From positions 310,001 to 374,000 of the forward strand of contig NCHA01000001.1 of NCBI GenBank assembly GCA_002257025.1: DNA of 64,000 nt, in the 5' to 3' direction. The stretch comes from Sphingobacteriales bacterium 16-39-50 (GTDB taxonomy: Bacteria > Bacteroidota > Bacteroidia > Sphingobacteriales > Sphingobacteriaceae). Both the position numbers and the translations under genes were made by a program. The notes beneath the pieces were generated by a model. The model searched no databases. It was given only the letters and a program-made list of their open reading frames with translations, and was not told where the DNA came from. Positions 9,623 to 20,316 of this stretch are shown here, piece by piece. The stretch's first letter is position 1, and each line of letters starts with the position of its first letter.

Positions 9623-10903
9623 TCATTTCATATCAAATCGTTTGATCACCTCTTTCTCCAGCCATTCCCTATGCATGGGGTGTGCAATAGCGATCAGTGC
9701 CATCGCCCGCTGTCTCAAATTCTTTCCAAAAAGATATGCAACACCATATTCTGTTACAACGTAATGAACATGAGCCCTTGTGGTAACTACCCCTGCCCCT
9801 TCTTTCAGAAAGGGAACTATTTTGGATTCACCGGTTTTTGTGGTAGAAGGCAGGGCAATGATTGGTTTCCCCCCTTCAGATAATGCAGCCCCTCTCATAA
9901 AATCTATTTGTCCCCCTACCCCTGAATACTGATAAGTGCCGATTGAATCGGCGCATACCTGACCTGTTAGGTCAATCTCTATTGCAGAATTAATGGAAAC
10001 TGCTTTGGGATTTGCACGAATCACCTTGGTATCATTCACATAATCAATCTCAAGAAATACTACCTGAGGATTATCATCTACAAAATCATATAATTTTCGG
10101 GTACCAATCGCAAAACCGGTTACAATCTTGCCACGATGCTTTTTCTTGAACTTATTAGTAATAACGCCAGTCTCCACAAGAGGAATTACGCCATCTGAAA
10201 ACATTTCAGTATGAATCCCGAGATCCTTATGATCTCTAAGACACGATAGAACAGCATCTGGTATTGCACCAATGCCCATTTGAAGAGTTGACCTGTCTTC
10301 AATCAGTTCAGCACAAAATCTTCCTATGGTCATGGCTGTCTCATCAACCCTGTTTCCATAATTCACTTCAGGTAAGGCTTCATCCACATTCACCAGAGTA
10401 TTTATTTCACTGATATGAATAATTCCATCTCCATGGGTACGTGGCATTTGTTTATTTACCTGTGCAATGATATGTTTCGCGTTTTTTACTGCTGATCGGG
10501 CAATGTCTACTGAAGTTCCAAGTGAACAGAAACCATGCTTATCGGGTTCTGATACATGAATTAATGCAACATCCAAAGCAAGAATACCTTTATCAAATAA
10601 AATAGGTATCTCGCTCAGGAACACTGGAATATAATCACCATTTGTACCGTTGACAATCTGTCTGACATTTTTAGAAACAAATAGCGAATTCATGAAAAAA
10701 CTAGCTCCGAAATCGGGAATGTTAAACAGATCATCCCCCAGGGTAGTAATGCTCACTAATTCAACATCTTTTAGTTCTACACTTCTTTTGAAAAGTGCCC
10801 TCAACAGGCTCATGGGTGTTGATGCACTTCCATGCACAAAGACCCTTTGTCCGCTTTTTATTTCTTTAACAGCATTTTCAGCTGTGCTGTAATTGACTAC
10901 CAT
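9623..10903 (-). CDS. Acetyl-CoA hydrolase/transferase family (4-hydroxybutyrate CoA-transferase-like)
   Basis: A 426-residue cytoplasmic enzyme without a signal. Visible family blocks are V-F-V-H-G-S-A-S-T-P near the N-terminus, M-G-I-G-A-I-P-D-A-V-L (GxGxxPDAV), H-T-E-M-F-S-D-G-V, S-I-N-S-A-I-E-I-D-L-T-G-Q-V-C-A-D-S-I-G, G-G-Q-I-D-F-M-R-G-A, and the C-terminal V-V-T-E-Y-G-V-A-Y-L-F-G-K. Together these place it in the Ach1/Cat1/4-hydroxybutyrate CoA-transferase family, moving CoA between acetyl-CoA and short carboxylic acids. Full length for the family. It is apparently monocistronic and unrelated to the polysaccharide genes; the exact acyl acceptor cannot be read from sequence. Confidence 0.9.
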   Translation of the reverse strand: MVVNYSTAENAVKEIKSGQRVFVHGSASTPMSLLRALFKRSVELKDVELVSITTLGDDLFNIPDFGASFFMNSLFVSKNVRQIVNGTNGDYIPVFLSEIPILFDKGILALDVALIHVSEPDKHGFCSLGTSVDIARSAVKNAKHIIAQVNKQMPRTHGDGIIHISEINTLVNVDEALPEVNYGNRVDETAMTIGRFCAELIEDRSTLQMGIGAIPDAVLSCLRDHKDLGIHTEMFSDGVIPLVETGVITNKFKKKHRGKIVTGFAIGTRKLYDFVDDNPQVVFLEIDYVNDTKVIRANPKAVSINSAIEIDLTGQVCADSIGTYQYSGVGGQIDFMRGAALSEGGKPIIALPSTTKTGESKIVPFLKEGAGVVTTRAHVHYVVTEYGVAYLFGKNLRQRAMALIAIAHPMHREWLEKEVIKRFDMK

Positions 10904-11255
10904 TTTTATGATTTCAGACTATTAAATTATTTCTGGAAGTTAATCAATCCTACTTTAAATCATGAAATACAATAAAATATAAAGCAAATTGATCAATACA
11001 GGGAGTCCAATTGGAGCTTAAAAGAATCAAATTAAAGTGCGGTAATTAAAGGGGATAAGTTTACACAAAATGGGGAAAAAAGTACTCAATTTCGTCATAA
11101 AAGACTGCCACAATAGGAATAATTAAAATCACTTTAAATTAAAATTACTTATTGATGTACGAAATATTATTAAACACGGGTTAAAATGGGCCTTAGTAAT
11201 CAAATGTCCTATGAATCAGTTGGCTAAGGCATAGATATTGAGTTTATTAAAGCTG
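10904..11255. other. 352-bp divergent intergenic region
   Basis: This AT-rich stretch separates the minus-strand CoA-transferase from the plus-strand hybrid kinase, so promoters for both must lie here. I see no open reading frame of note, no tRNA, no strong hairpin and no copy of the 14-bp TACGTA element found in the catabolic locus. No convincing Bacteroidota promoter (TTTG ... TANNTTTG) could be picked out by eye. Confidence 0.5.
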
Positions 11256-14200
11256 ATGCGAAAGAAGAACTACTATTTATTCATTTTTTTAATTGTCTTT
11301 TCGGCGATCAAGGTTTTTTCTCAAAAACCGAAGTTTAACCTGAGCAAACTAAATAGTACCAACGACATTTCACAACACACCATTCTGAGTATACATAAAG
11401 ATAAATTTGGATTCATTTGGTTCGGCACACAAGATGGTTTGAACAGATATGATGGATTTAAGTTTGATGTCTATAAATATTCCGATAATAATAAGCATTC
11501 CCTACCCTCAAACTATATTCAAACGATCAGCGAAGATAAAGATGGTAACCTCTGGCTTGGTACAAGAACCCATGGCATAAGTAAATTCAGGAGATCTGAC
11601 CGAACTTTTATTAATTACAAGCATGATTCAAAAGTAAAAAAATCATTAAGCAGCAATAAGATCAACCATGTTTTAGTGGATAAAAAAGGCAGGCTTTGGA
11701 TAGCTACCAATAAAGGCTTAAATCTGTTTAACAGTAAAGCAGAAACATTTCAGCACTTTTTTCATAATTCATCCGATAAAAATAGCCTAAGCAGTTCCAA
11801 TATTATTTCAATTTATGAAGATTCGGGGAATAATTTATGGGTTGGGACAGATAATGGGCTGAATCTTCTAAATCCAGAAAGCGGAAAATGGACCAGATTT
11901 TCTGATAAACGCCCTGGGCATCAGAGCAACAATTATATCAACACTATTATTGAGGATAATCAAAAACAATTATGGGCAGGAACTTACGAGGGCCTGAATC
12001 TGATAAATAAGCAAAGTGGTGAATTTACATACTTCGCGATTGATCCGGAGAAAAAATCTTCTTACAATGTCAATCCAGTGTTTACGCTTGCTGCCGGAAT
12101 TAAAAACAAGTTATGGATAGGATCTAACACCACACTTCAATTATTTGACACTGAGTTAAAAAAGAAGATAAATATTGCGGATAACCAACAAATACAAAGT
12201 TTAATTCCTGATGACGGTATTTACTCACTCTTAAATGATGCTTCAGGCATTTTATGGGTAGGAACCTCAAGTCATGGGGTTTTAAAGTATGACAGAAATT
12301 TATCATATTTCATGCCATTAAAATATTCTCCTGACAATACGCCCACCGCAAAAAACATCATCAGAGGAATAGCCGAAGATAAAAAAGGAAACCTCTTTCT
12401 GGCTACAGATGCCGGCCTGGATTATTTCGACCGCTCAAGCAATACAATACAAACTTATAAACATGATATAAATAAGTCTGGCAGCCTGGCAAGCGATTAT
12501 ACCAGCCAGGTTTTAGTCAACAAAGCCAATACCGGTGTTTGGGTTGGTACAGCATCTAACGGACTGGATTATCTTGATCTTAAGAGCAGGCAATTTAAGC
12601 ACTTCAAAGCCGGAAAAGGCGACTATACGATCAATAATAATGGAGTATATGCTTTACTTGAAGACAAAAAAGGCAGGATATGGATTGGTACTGATGGTGG
12701 CGGAGTAAATGTTTACGATCCTTTGAGCAAAAAATTCACAAAGTACACTCACAATGATAATGATCCTGCCACAATATCTGATAACAGCATACAATATCTT
12801 TTCGAAGATAAAGCAGGCAGGATCTGGATGTCAGGTTATAGTAATGGGCTGAGCATTTTTAATCCGAAAAATCAAACTTTTTCTCATTTAAATAGCTCTA
12901 ACAGCAGGATAAGCAGTAATGTAATCAGTACCATACATGAAGACAGAAAAGGTAATATATGGATTGGGACTATGGAAAGAGGTCTCAATAAGTATGATCC
13001 AAAAGCGGGAACCTTTAAATCTTATAATGAAGATAATGGTCTGGTTAATAATACCATTAATTTTATCAGTGAGGATAACAAGGGTTTTATATGGATCAGT
13101 ACGAACAGCGGCGTGGTCCGCTTTGACCCTGAAAAGGAAAGCTACCGAAATTTTGGAAAACACAATGGTTTGAAAAGTTCGGAGTTCAATATGGCATCAG
13201 GGGTGAAATTAAAAAGTGGAGAAATAGCCCTAGGAAACATTAATGGATTTAATATTATTGACCCTGATGGACTTCATTCGAATAAAAATAAGCCAAAAGT
13301 AGTTCTTACTTCTCTTGAAATACTCAATGAGGTTGTTCCCATTGGAGCAAGTAGTTCTCCCTTGAAAGAAAGTCTGCTTTTAGCAGATGAAATTACACTT
13401 GAACACGGGCAATCTGTTTTTACATTATCATTTGCAGCCCTCGACTTCTCAGTTCCTGAGGATAATAATTATGCCTATAAACTGGAAGGCTTTGACAAGA
13501 ACTGGAATTTTGTGGGGAAGCAACGAAAAGCAACCTATACAAATCTTGATCCCGGAACCTATGTGTTCAAAGTAATTGCATCCAATAATAATAATATCTG
13601 GAATTCAGAAGGAGTAAGTTTACGTATAAATATTACTCCCCCTTTTTGGATGACATGGTGGTTCAGAATGTTAGCTGTGCTGATATTAATCGGCTTAGTA
13701 TATCTGCTATTCAGGTTCAAAATGAGAACAGTACGAAAACAGAAAGCAGAATTGGAAATACTTGTTAATGAAAGAACCTCACAAATATTAAAGCAAACTA
13801 ATGATGTAGAGAATCTAAACCAGGAACTTCAGAAGCAAACAGAGATCCTTCTGGAACAAAAAAATCAGGAATATGATGCCCGTCTGCTTGCTGAAGAGAT
13901 GAAAAAAGAAGCTGAACGGGCTAATCGTGCTAAAAGCACATTTTTAGCAACGATGAGTCATGAAATAAGAACACCAATGAACGGTGTACTTGGAATGGCT
14001 ACCCTGCTTTCTGAAACAAGGCTAAACCATGAGCAGCTGGAATATACCAAAGCCATTAAGCAGAGTGGAGAAGCCTTATTGAATATCATCAATAATGTAC
14101 TTGATTTTTCAAAAATAGAACATGGAAATATTGAACTGCAGGAACATAATTTCACTTTAGAAAATTGCATAGAAGAAGTTATCCATTTATTTCAATCAGG

Positions 14201-15104
14201 AATTAGAAACGAAAGAGTTGCCATTCGATATAAAATCGATGATAAAATTCCCAAATATGTAATCGGAGATAGTTTACGACTTCGTCAGATTTTAATCAAC
14301 CTGGTTGGAAATGCTGTTAAGTTTACAGAATCAGGAGAAATAATTGTCAATGTAAGTGAAATAGATTCTGGTGCTGAGGGAATTAGTCAACTTGGCTTTT
14401 CAGTAAGTGATACCGGCATCGGAATTCCAGAAGAACAACATTCAGATTTATTCAAGGCTTTCCATCAATTGGATTCGTCAATCACAAGGCAACATGGGGG
14501 TACAGGACTTGGATTAGCAATTTGCCAACGTCTTGTTAAATTGATGGGTGGTACAATTCATATAGACAGTAGTAGAGGGGCTGGAACAAGGGTAAGTTTC
14601 ACTCTTAATTATAGAGTTGGAGAAGGCAAAGAAAATGGGATGACGGCAAGTTTAAAAGAAACAGAAAGTGTATTGAATGAACGTGATAAGCTAATCAATC
14701 CTAATTTTGCATCAGAACACCCCTTTAATATTCTGGTTGCTGAAGACAATCAAATGAATCAAAGAGTTATCCTCAGGGTATTGAAGAATCTGGGGTATTC
14801 CCCGGATCTGGCAAATGACGGCTTAGAGGCTTTGAAGATGATGAAACTTAAGCACTATGACCTTATATTAATGGATATACAAATGCCAAATGTAGATGGT
14901 CTGGAAGGTGCACGAATGATTAGAAAATTATATGGAAAGAGTCCTGCAATCCTCGCATTAACTGCAAACTCAGGAGATGAAGATCGGGAAGCCTGTTTAA
15001 ATGCCGGAATGAATGAGTTCCTGACAAAACCGATTGATGTAAAATTACTTATCCACCAACTTCAGGAAATTTACAGAAATAAAATACAGAAGGTATCTGC
15101 CTAA
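11256..15104 (+). CDS. Periplasmic-propeller hybrid histidine kinase with receiver domain, no DNA-binding output domain
   Basis: 1282 aa from the ATG at 11256 (an upstream TTG adds six residues). The N-terminus is a signal peptide ending near V-F-S-Q. Residues about 40-670 are Reg_prop propeller repeats with the recurrent G-x-(I/L)-W-(I/V)-G-T-x-x-x-G-L-x-x-(Y/F)-(D/N) pattern. A Y_Y_Y domain ([12 protein letters not shown]) lies near 738 and a membrane helix near 800, then a coiled coil. The HisKA domain has the phospho-acceptor His in T-M-S-H-E-I-R-T-P (about 899), followed by HATPase boxes ([22 protein letters not shown]). The receiver has phospho-Asp in L-I-L-M-D-I-Q-M-P. Classical HTCS proteins end in an AraC-type HTH; this one stops after the receiver, so its output is elsewhere. 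It lies 58 bp before a TonB receptor. Confidence 0.93.
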   Translation: MRKKNYYLFIFLIVFSAIKVFSQKPKFNLSKLNSTNDISQHTILSIHKDKFGFIWFGTQDGLNRYDGFKFDVYKYSDNNKHSLPSNYIQTISEDKDGNLWLGTRTHGISKFRRSDRTFINYKHDSKVKKSLSSNKINHVLVDKKGRLWIATNKGLNLFNSKAETFQHFFHNSSDKNSLSSSNIISIYEDSGNNLWVGTDNGLNLLNPESGKWTRFSDKRPGHQSNNYINTIIEDNQKQLWAGTYEGLNLINKQSGEFTYFAIDPEKKSSYNVNPVFTLAAGIKNKLWIGSNTTLQLFDTELKKKINIADNQQIQSLIPDDGIYSLLNDASGILWVGTSSHGVLKYDRNLSYFMPLKYSPDNTPTAKNIIRGIAEDKKGNLFLATDAGLDYFDRSSNTIQTYKHDINKSGSLASDYTSQVLVNKANTGVWVGTASNGLDYLDLKSRQFKHFKAGKGDYTINNNGVYALLEDKKGRIWIGTDGGGVNVYDPLSKKFTKYTHNDNDPATISDNSIQYLFEDKAGRIWMSGYSNGLSIFNPKNQTFSHLNSSNSRISSNVISTIHEDRKGNIWIGTMERGLNKYDPKAGTFKSYNEDNGLVNNTINFISEDNKGFIWISTNSGVVRFDPEKESYRNFGKHNGLKSSEFNMASGVKLKSGEIALGNINGFNIIDPDGLHSNKNKPKVVLTSLEILNEVVPIGASSSPLKESLLLADEITLEHGQSVFTLSFAALDFSVPEDNNYAYKLEGFDKNWNFVGKQRKATYTNLDPGTYVFKVIASNNNNIWNSEGVSLRINITPPFWMTWWFRMLAVLILIGLVYLLFRFKMRTVRKQKAELEILVNERTSQILKQTNDVENLNQELQKQTEILLEQKNQEYDARLLAEEMKKEAERANRAKSTFLATMSHEIRTPMNGVLGMATLLSETRLNHEQLEYTKAIKQSGEALLNIINNVLDFSKIEHGNIELQEHNFTLENCIEEVIHLFQSGIRNERVAIRYKIDDKIPKYVIGDSLRLRQILINLVGNAVKFTESGEIIVNVSEIDSGAEGISQLGFSVSDTGIGIPEEQHSDLFKAFHQLDSSITRQHGGTGLGLAICQRLVKLMGGTIHIDSSRGAGTRVSFTLNYRVGEGKENGMTASLKETESVLNERDKLINPNFASEHPFNILVAEDNQMNQRVILRVLKNLGYSPDLANDGLEALKMMKLKHYDLILMDIQMPNVDGLEGARMIRKLYGKSPAILALTANSGDEDREACLNAGMNEFLTKPIDVKLLIHQLQEIYRNKIQKVSA

Positions 15105-15162
15105 TTACCTGATTTCTTTAAATGCGAAGCGCGAAACAGGTTTTCAGATACCTGACTTTTAT

Positions 15163-17556
15163 ATGAGAACAATTTTATTAGCCCTCGTGCTGATCCTTCT
15201 TATTTTCATAGCAAATGCTCAGGAAAACAGTGCAATTATTACCGGAAAGATCATAGATTCTAATGGTCTTGGTCTTTCTCATGTACAAATAGTTCTGGAA
15301 GGAACAAATCAGGGAACAATTACTGATGAAAGTGGCCATTATTTATTAAAAGCGGAATCGGGTAAGTATATACTGATCATAAAATCAATTGGTTATATTA
15401 CCGAAAGACGTCCCATAGATCTAATTTCCGGTGAAACTTCTACCCTGTCTTTAAGTCTTTCAAAAGACGTCTATGCATTGCAGGAGGTTATTGTTTCAGG
15501 TTTAAAATTTAAAAGTGCTACTGCCACAAAAACCCTGATGGAATTACAGGATATCCCTCAATCTATACTGGTTTTAGGACAAAAAACGATCAGGCAGCAA
15601 GCTGTATTTGATTTGAGTACCCTAAGCAGAAACATAAGCGGTCTTAACTTTACAGGAAATTATAGTGGTGCAGGTTCTTCTCAATTTTTCAATGCCCGGG
15701 GATTTGACCTGAATGATTCACAAAATTACAGACTGAATGGAATTATGATCTGGAATCTGGGCAATAATTATTCTGACAATATTGAGCAGATAGAACTTCT
15801 TAAAGGACCATCCTCTGTCCTATTCGGAGATGCAACACCCGGAGGAGTAATCAATTTCGTGACAAAAAAACCGCTTCCAGAATTCATGGCTGAATTAAGT
15901 TTCAAAACAGGATCATGGGAATTACTAAGACCTTCCCTGGATATCACAGGGCCGCTTAACAAACGAAAATCCCTTAGGTACCGTCTGAATACCAGCTATG
16001 AACAAATGAACAGCTTTAGGGATTTGGTTTCGTCAAAGCGCTCATTTATCGCTCCTACGTTAAGCTGGGATATCAATAACAAATTATCACTAAACTTAGA
16101 AACAGTATTTAAAAGGTCTGAAGCTATTGATGATGCTGGATTGGTTTCACCAGATGGTACAATCAGTGGACTGAAAAATTTGAGGCCGGATCTATACCTT
16201 GGGGATCCCGGCAGAAAGTATCTCTACAGTGATCAGACCAGTTTTTTAACGGCAAAATATGATCTCGGTAAAACATGGAAGATCAAGGGATCCGGCTTTT
16301 ATGGTCTCACCAAAAACCGGCCTTTTGGATTATGGTTTGACCAGCCTGATTATCAGGGAAATTTTGCCAGAAGAGCATATGGTTATCATCAGCGTTCGGG
16401 CAACGGATCAGCATCTATTGAAGCTAATGGAGAGTTTTATACTGGCAGTATTAAACATAACCTGTTAATTGGTGCTGAATACCAATCCACAAGATACCGA
16501 TATACCAATGAAGGAGCATTGAGTCTTCTGGATACCAGTAATTTAGTTAAACCCATAATCAATAATATACCTCCAATACAGCCAGCAGAAAAACCATTTA
16601 GGCCGTATATTTCCTTAATTACCAGGAGTGGTATTTTTTTTCAGGATCAATTGATGCTTTTCAAGGATAAACTTCAGTTTTCAGCAGGCATTAGAGCAGG
16701 TAAAACCAGTCAGGGTAACCATTATTATCAAGATCTGTTGGCAGGTACCGATTTTGAGGGATATGTGGATAATATCATTAGCAAAAACGTAATTAGCCCA
16801 AGACTTGGCCTGGTCTATAAAACAAGCCATTGGACCTCAATATATGGCTCATGGTCAGAGGGGTATGAGATAAATTCGCCTGATATTTTTGCGAAAAATT
16901 TTCTAAAATATGCAAGCCCGCCTGCAACTATCAGCAACCAACTGGAGTTTGGAATCAAATCCAATATTTTAAAGAATAAGCTTGGATTAAGTCTGAGTGT
17001 CTTTGAAATCAATAAGCACAAACCTTATGGCTATGTTTATCTTGATCCGGTTAATCCCAATTACGACGAATATGATGTTTACTATGAGGGGCATCACAGA
17101 AGCCGGGGATTGGAAGCTGATATTGATGGTAAACTCTCTTCATCAATTACATTGACGGCCGGAGCAGCGTTTAATATTACCAGAGTGATTAATGATCCGG
17201 GGTACCCTTCTGGAAATTTACTACCAAATGCTCCCAAATACAGCTCAAACATCTGGTTAAATTATGAATCTCAAAAAATGCTGAAAGGATTAACAGCCGG
17301 TGCAGGTTGGTTTTATAAAGACAAATTTTATTCAAGTATTGCCAATGACCCTAAGCTACTTATTCCGGCAGGATACACGATGGATCTTGCGCTTGGTTAT
17401 AAATTTAAGAAGTTGAGTGCACAGTTAAATGTGATGAATTTTACAAACAGAGTCAATTATCTTAATCCCTGGCAATTTAATCTGTTCGAAGTGAGACCAA
17501 TACGGCAGTTTGTATTCACATTAAACTATCGGATTCAAGAGAAAAAAGAGAATTAG
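15163..17556 (+). CDS. TonB-dependent siderophore-type outer-membrane receptor
   Basis: 797 aa with a signal peptide (M-R-T-I-L-L-A-L-V-L-I-L-L... A-N-A-Q). Residues about 26-110 form a CarboxypepD_reg-like beta-sandwich (I-T-G-K-I-I-D-S-N-G-L-G-L-S-H-V). The plug follows: M-E-L-Q-D-I-P-Q-S-I-L-V-L, F-F-N-A-R-G-F, and Q-I-E-L-L-K-G-P-S-S-V-L-F-G with P-G-G-V-I-N-F-V-T-K-K-P. The remaining residues are a 22-strand-type barrel ending in an aromatic strand. Q-D-I-P-Q-S and P-G-G-V-I-N-x-V-T-K-x-P are typical of FhuE/FpvA-like siderophore receptors rather than SusC. It probably imports a ferric chelate. It is 58 bp downstream of the hybrid kinase, which may regulate it. Confidence 0.9.
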   Translation: MRTILLALVLILLIFIANAQENSAIITGKIIDSNGLGLSHVQIVLEGTNQGTITDESGHYLLKAESGKYILIIKSIGYITERRPIDLISGETSTLSLSLSKDVYALQEVIVSGLKFKSATATKTLMELQDIPQSILVLGQKTIRQQAVFDLSTLSRNISGLNFTGNYSGAGSSQFFNARGFDLNDSQNYRLNGIMIWNLGNNYSDNIEQIELLKGPSSVLFGDATPGGVINFVTKKPLPEFMAELSFKTGSWELLRPSLDITGPLNKRKSLRYRLNTSYEQMNSFRDLVSSKRSFIAPTLSWDINNKLSLNLETVFKRSEAIDDAGLVSPDGTISGLKNLRPDLYLGDPGRKYLYSDQTSFLTAKYDLGKTWKIKGSGFYGLTKNRPFGLWFDQPDYQGNFARRAYGYHQRSGNGSASIEANGEFYTGSIKHNLLIGAEYQSTRYRYTNEGALSLLDTSNLVKPIINNIPPIQPAEKPFRPYISLITRSGIFFQDQLMLFKDKLQFSAGIRAGKTSQGNHYYQDLLAGTDFEGYVDNIISKNVISPRLGLVYKTSHWTSIYGSWSEGYEINSPDIFAKNFLKYASPPATISNQLEFGIKSNILKNKLGLSLSVFEINKHKPYGYVYLDPVNPNYDEYDVYYEGHHRSRGLEADIDGKLSSSITLTAGAAFNITRVINDPGYPSGNLLPNAPKYSSNIWLNYESQKMLKGLTAGAGWFYKDKFYSSIANDPKLLIPAGYTMDLALGYKFKKLSAQLNVMNFTNRVNYLNPWQFNLFEVRPIRQFVFTLNYRIQEKKEN

Positions 17557-17632
17557 GCAATTGAATTTCGCCAGGAAATAATTGAGTTAAATTGAGGCAA
17601 TCATCTCTAAGATATCAGAAGTCTGAAAACAA

Positions 17633-18625
17633 TTATTCCTTAGGTTTCTCTGATTCTTTCTCCCTTTCTTTCCTTTTGAAATAGCCTCTTAATAGAAAAC
17701 TGCTTTTTAGCGCTTCCATGTTTTGATTGAAACTATCAGTCCCCTTGCGGAGGTTGTCAATACTTGAATTAAGGTTCTTTACCATTACAGAGTCCTTAAG
17801 GAATGCATTTGCAGGCCCTTTACCAGAACTTACGTCCTCCTGAATACCTTTTACAATGGTTCCAATATCATTGGTTAAGCGATCTGCCTGGCTTCCAACT
17901 TTATTCATTTTAAGAACAGCTTCATTAAGGTTATACGCAAATGTAGTGTCTTTTAAAAGTATACCTACAGAGCCTTTACCTGCCTTCATATCAGCAATAA
18001 TGGTATGCAGATCATTAGCCATCATACCTGCTCTGGATGTAGTTAAACGAAGATTTACAGCCGATTGACGAATTTCTTTCGGAAGTGTCTCATCATTAAG
18101 TAATTCCCATAATGCAGTACTGCTATTGATCCGCTGTACAGTAAGCTTTAAACCTGAAACAATTTCTGAAATATCATTGTTAGTGCTTGACAATTTTTGG
18201 AGAATCGCATCGGTATCAATTGGTTTTTTGGAGAAAATAACGTCACCTTCCTCAGCAAGTTCTGCATGTTCCTTACCGGGAACAATATTGATAACCTTGT
18301 TACCAACAATACCATCTATCCCGATCGAGGCAATAGCATCTTTTCGGATAATATCCTGCATTTCAGTATCAATCATCATAGATACCTCTATGGTGGTATC
18401 ATTAACAATTTTTATGTTTTTAACTGTACCAGCCTGAATACCTGAATAACGAACATTATTCCCGGGAATCAATCCCTGTACATTTTCAAATTTTGCTTTT
18501 AACAAGTAGGTAGAACCAAAAAGGCTTTTATTTCTTCCGATCATAAAAAGCAGCAGAATAAGAAAGGCCAGACCACTAAGTACAAAAACACCCAGTCTAA
18601 CGCTATTTACAATTTTTTTCGCCAT
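17633..18625 (-). CDS. mlaD: MlaD-like MCE-domain lipid-transport protein
   Basis: 330 aa. An N-terminal helix (V-F-V-L-S-G-L-A-F-L-I-L-L-L-F-M-I) anchors the protein in the inner membrane. The MCE domain follows at about residues 38-115: A-K-F-E-N-V-Q-G-L-I-P-G-N-N-V-R-Y-S-G-I-Q-A-G, V-S-M-M-I-D, and the I-G-I-D-G-I-V-G-N-K-V segment. The rest is a long helical tail ending in a charged K-R-K-E-R-E-K-E-S. It is the substrate-binding part of an MlaFED-type phospholipid transporter. It is the last gene of a tight operon, starting 6 bp after mlaF. The tail is longer than in E. coli MlaD (about 183 aa), which is usual for Bacteroidota. Confidence 0.9.
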   Translation of the reverse strand: MAKKIVNSVRLGVFVLSGLAFLILLLFMIGRNKSLFGSTYLLKAKFENVQGLIPGNNVRYSGIQAGTVKNIKIVNDTTIEVSMMIDTEMQDIIRKDAIASIGIDGIVGNKVINIVPGKEHAELAEEGDVIFSKKPIDTDAILQKLSSTNNDISEIVSGLKLTVQRINSSTALWELLNDETLPKEIRQSAVNLRLTTSRAGMMANDLHTIIADMKAGKGSVGILLKDTTFAYNLNEAVLKMNKVGSQADRLTNDIGTIVKGIQEDVSSGKGPANAFLKDSVMVKNLNSSIDNLRKGTDSFNQNMEALKSSFLLRGYFKRKEREKESEKPKE

Positions 18626-18631
18626 AAAAAT

Positions 18632-19390
18632 CTATTCAAAAAACAGTTTTACCTTTGGATCAACTGATTGTGTTATTTCTTTATAAGTACCACTCGCATA
18701 ACACTTTCCATCAATCAGCATCACAACCCGGTCACTTGCCATACGAACACAATTCATATCATGTGAAATAATCAATGATGTAGTTTTATACTTTTGTTGT
18801 ATTTCTACCATAAGTTCGATGATTTCTTTACTAGTTATGGTATCCAAACCCGTTGTAGGTTCATCGTAAAGGATGATTTCCGGTTTTAAAATCAATGTTC
18901 TGGCCAAAGCGACCCTTTTCCTCATCCCACCTGATAATTCTACAGGCATCATATCAATGGTATGTGCAAGCCCAACATCTTCGAGGGCACTAATAACCAT
19001 TTTATCTACTTCTTTTTGGCTAACTTCCAGACAGTGCCTTCGCAATGGAAATTCCAGATTCTCCCTTACAGTCATCGAATCGTATAAGGCATTACTCTGA
19101 AACAGAAAGCCCACTTTCGCTCTGATCTGATCCAATTCGTCATGATCCAGATCAGGAATATTATGACCAAAAATATGAATACTACCTTTATCAGGCTTTA
19201 TCAATCCAATAATACATTTAATGAGCACCGATTTACCTGAACCCGATTTGCCTAAAACAACCACACTTTCCCCCCTGACCAGTTCAAGATTAAAATCATT
19301 CAAAACATGATTATCAGCAAAGGATTTATACAATCCTTTGATAATCATTACTTTGTTTGATTTTATATCTAGTTTTAATTCAGAGTGCAT
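18632..19390 (-). CDS. mlaF: MlaF-like ABC transporter ATPase
   Basis: A 252-residue ABC ATPase. Walker A is G-K-S-G-S-G-K-S, the signature is L-S-G-G-M-R-K-R-V-A-L-A-R, Walker B is I-I-L-Y-D-E-P-T-T-G-L-D, and the switch His is in S-L-I-I-S-H-D-M. The M-R-K-R variant of the signature and the T-T-G-L-D-x-I-T-S block are characteristic of Mla/Ttg2A ATPases. The start is placed at 19390; the first 14 residues are polar and could be trimmed to the internal M-I-I-K-G-L-Y. It lies 5 bp after mlaE and 6 bp before mlaD, so all three are co-transcribed and form one inner-membrane complex. Confidence 0.93.
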   Translation of the reverse strand: MHSELKLDIKSNKVMIIKGLYKSFADNHVLNDFNLELVRGESVVVLGKSGSGKSVLIKCIIGLIKPDKGSIHIFGHNIPDLDHDELDQIRAKVGFLFQSNALYDSMTVRENLEFPLRRHCLEVSQKEVDKMVISALEDVGLAHTIDMMPVELSGGMRKRVALARTLILKPEIILYDEPTTGLDTITSKEIIELMVEIQQKYKTTSLIISHDMNCVRMASDRVVMLIDGKCYASGTYKEITQSVDPKVKLFFE

Positions 19391-19395
19391 ATTTA

Positions 19396-20163
19396 TTAAT
19401 AACCCAATATATCAGTAACCTGAACAGCCAGCAGGTCGATTACAAAAATGAGTACTGAAGAAACAACCACAGCAGAATTGGCAGAACGTCCCACTCCTTC
19501 TGTCCCCTTACTGCTATTATATCCTTTATAACATCCTATAATTCCTACAGCAAATCCAAAAAAGAAACTTTTCGTAAATGCAGGCAAAACATCACCAAAT
19601 ACCAGGTTATCAAAAACCTGTGTCCAATATAAAATGAAGCTTGTGTTTGAGTGAATATTAACTCCCAGATAGGCACCGTATAATGAAACTGCATCACCCA
19701 GCATAACCAGCACAGGAAGCATCAAAGTACAGGCTAAAACCCTGGTTGCGACAAGATACTTGAAAGGATTGGTACCACTTACTTCCATCGCATCAATCTG
19801 TTCGGTAACCTTCATCGATCCAAGTTCAGCACCTATGCTGCTGCCTATCTTTCCGGCGAATATCAAGGCAGTAATTACGGGACCAACTTCCCTTATTACC
19901 GCAATCGCAACAATAGCGGGTAATTGAGCTTCTACACCATAGTCTGCCATCGATGGCCTAAGCTGCATGGTTAGAACTAGCCCCATAATAAAAGCTGTAA
20001 GGCCTATCAGTGGCAGTGATTTATAGCCAATTACATAACATTGTTTCAGAAACTCAGAAAATTCAAAAGGAGGATTTAAACCATGTCTGAAAAAACGAAG
20101 GCTAAATCGGAATAACTCGCCGTTCAGGGTTAAAAATGATCGTAAATCTGACTTTATTGACAT
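19396..20163 (-). CDS. mlaE: MlaE-like ABC transporter permease
   Basis: 255 aa from the ATG at 20163. The frame is open to 20253, but the upstream 30 residues have no counterpart in the family. Five or so hydrophobic segments are visible, with the MlaE blocks Y-K-S-L-P-L-I-G-L-T-A-F-I-M-G, A-V-I-R-E-V-G-P-V-I-T-A-L-I-F-A-G-K-I-G-S-S-I-G-A-E-L-G-S-M-K-V-T-E-Q-I-D-A-M (the conserved cytoplasmic loop), and G-C-Y-K-G-Y-N-S-S-K-G-T-E-G-V-G-R near the C-terminus. It is the permease of the phospholipid transporter whose ATPase and MCE protein follow. First gene of the operon. Confidence 0.92.
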   Translation of the reverse strand: MSIKSDLRSFLTLNGELFRFSLRFFRHGLNPPFEFSEFLKQCYVIGYKSLPLIGLTAFIMGLVLTMQLRPSMADYGVEAQLPAIVAIAVIREVGPVITALIFAGKIGSSIGAELGSMKVTEQIDAMEVSGTNPFKYLVATRVLACTLMLPVLVMLGDAVSLYGAYLGVNIHSNTSFILYWTQVFDNLVFGDVLPAFTKSFFFGFAVGIIGCYKGYNSSKGTEGVGRSANSAVVVSSVLIFVIDLLAVQVTDILGY

Positions 20164-20316
20164 ACAATTTATTGATGCAAAATACCCATTATTTACAAAA
20201 TTAATGATTGTAGGAATGATGAGTCTGACAGAAGTCAATAAAAAACCTGACAAAACTCATATTTATCAAAAATTAGTATTTGATTTTTTACAAGAACAGA
20301 GCCAAAATCTATAAAA

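Noticed and set aside
19396..20253. The longer start of mlaE at 20253.
   Set aside because: The additional 30 residues are unlike any MlaE N-terminus and the ATG at 20163 gives normal length.
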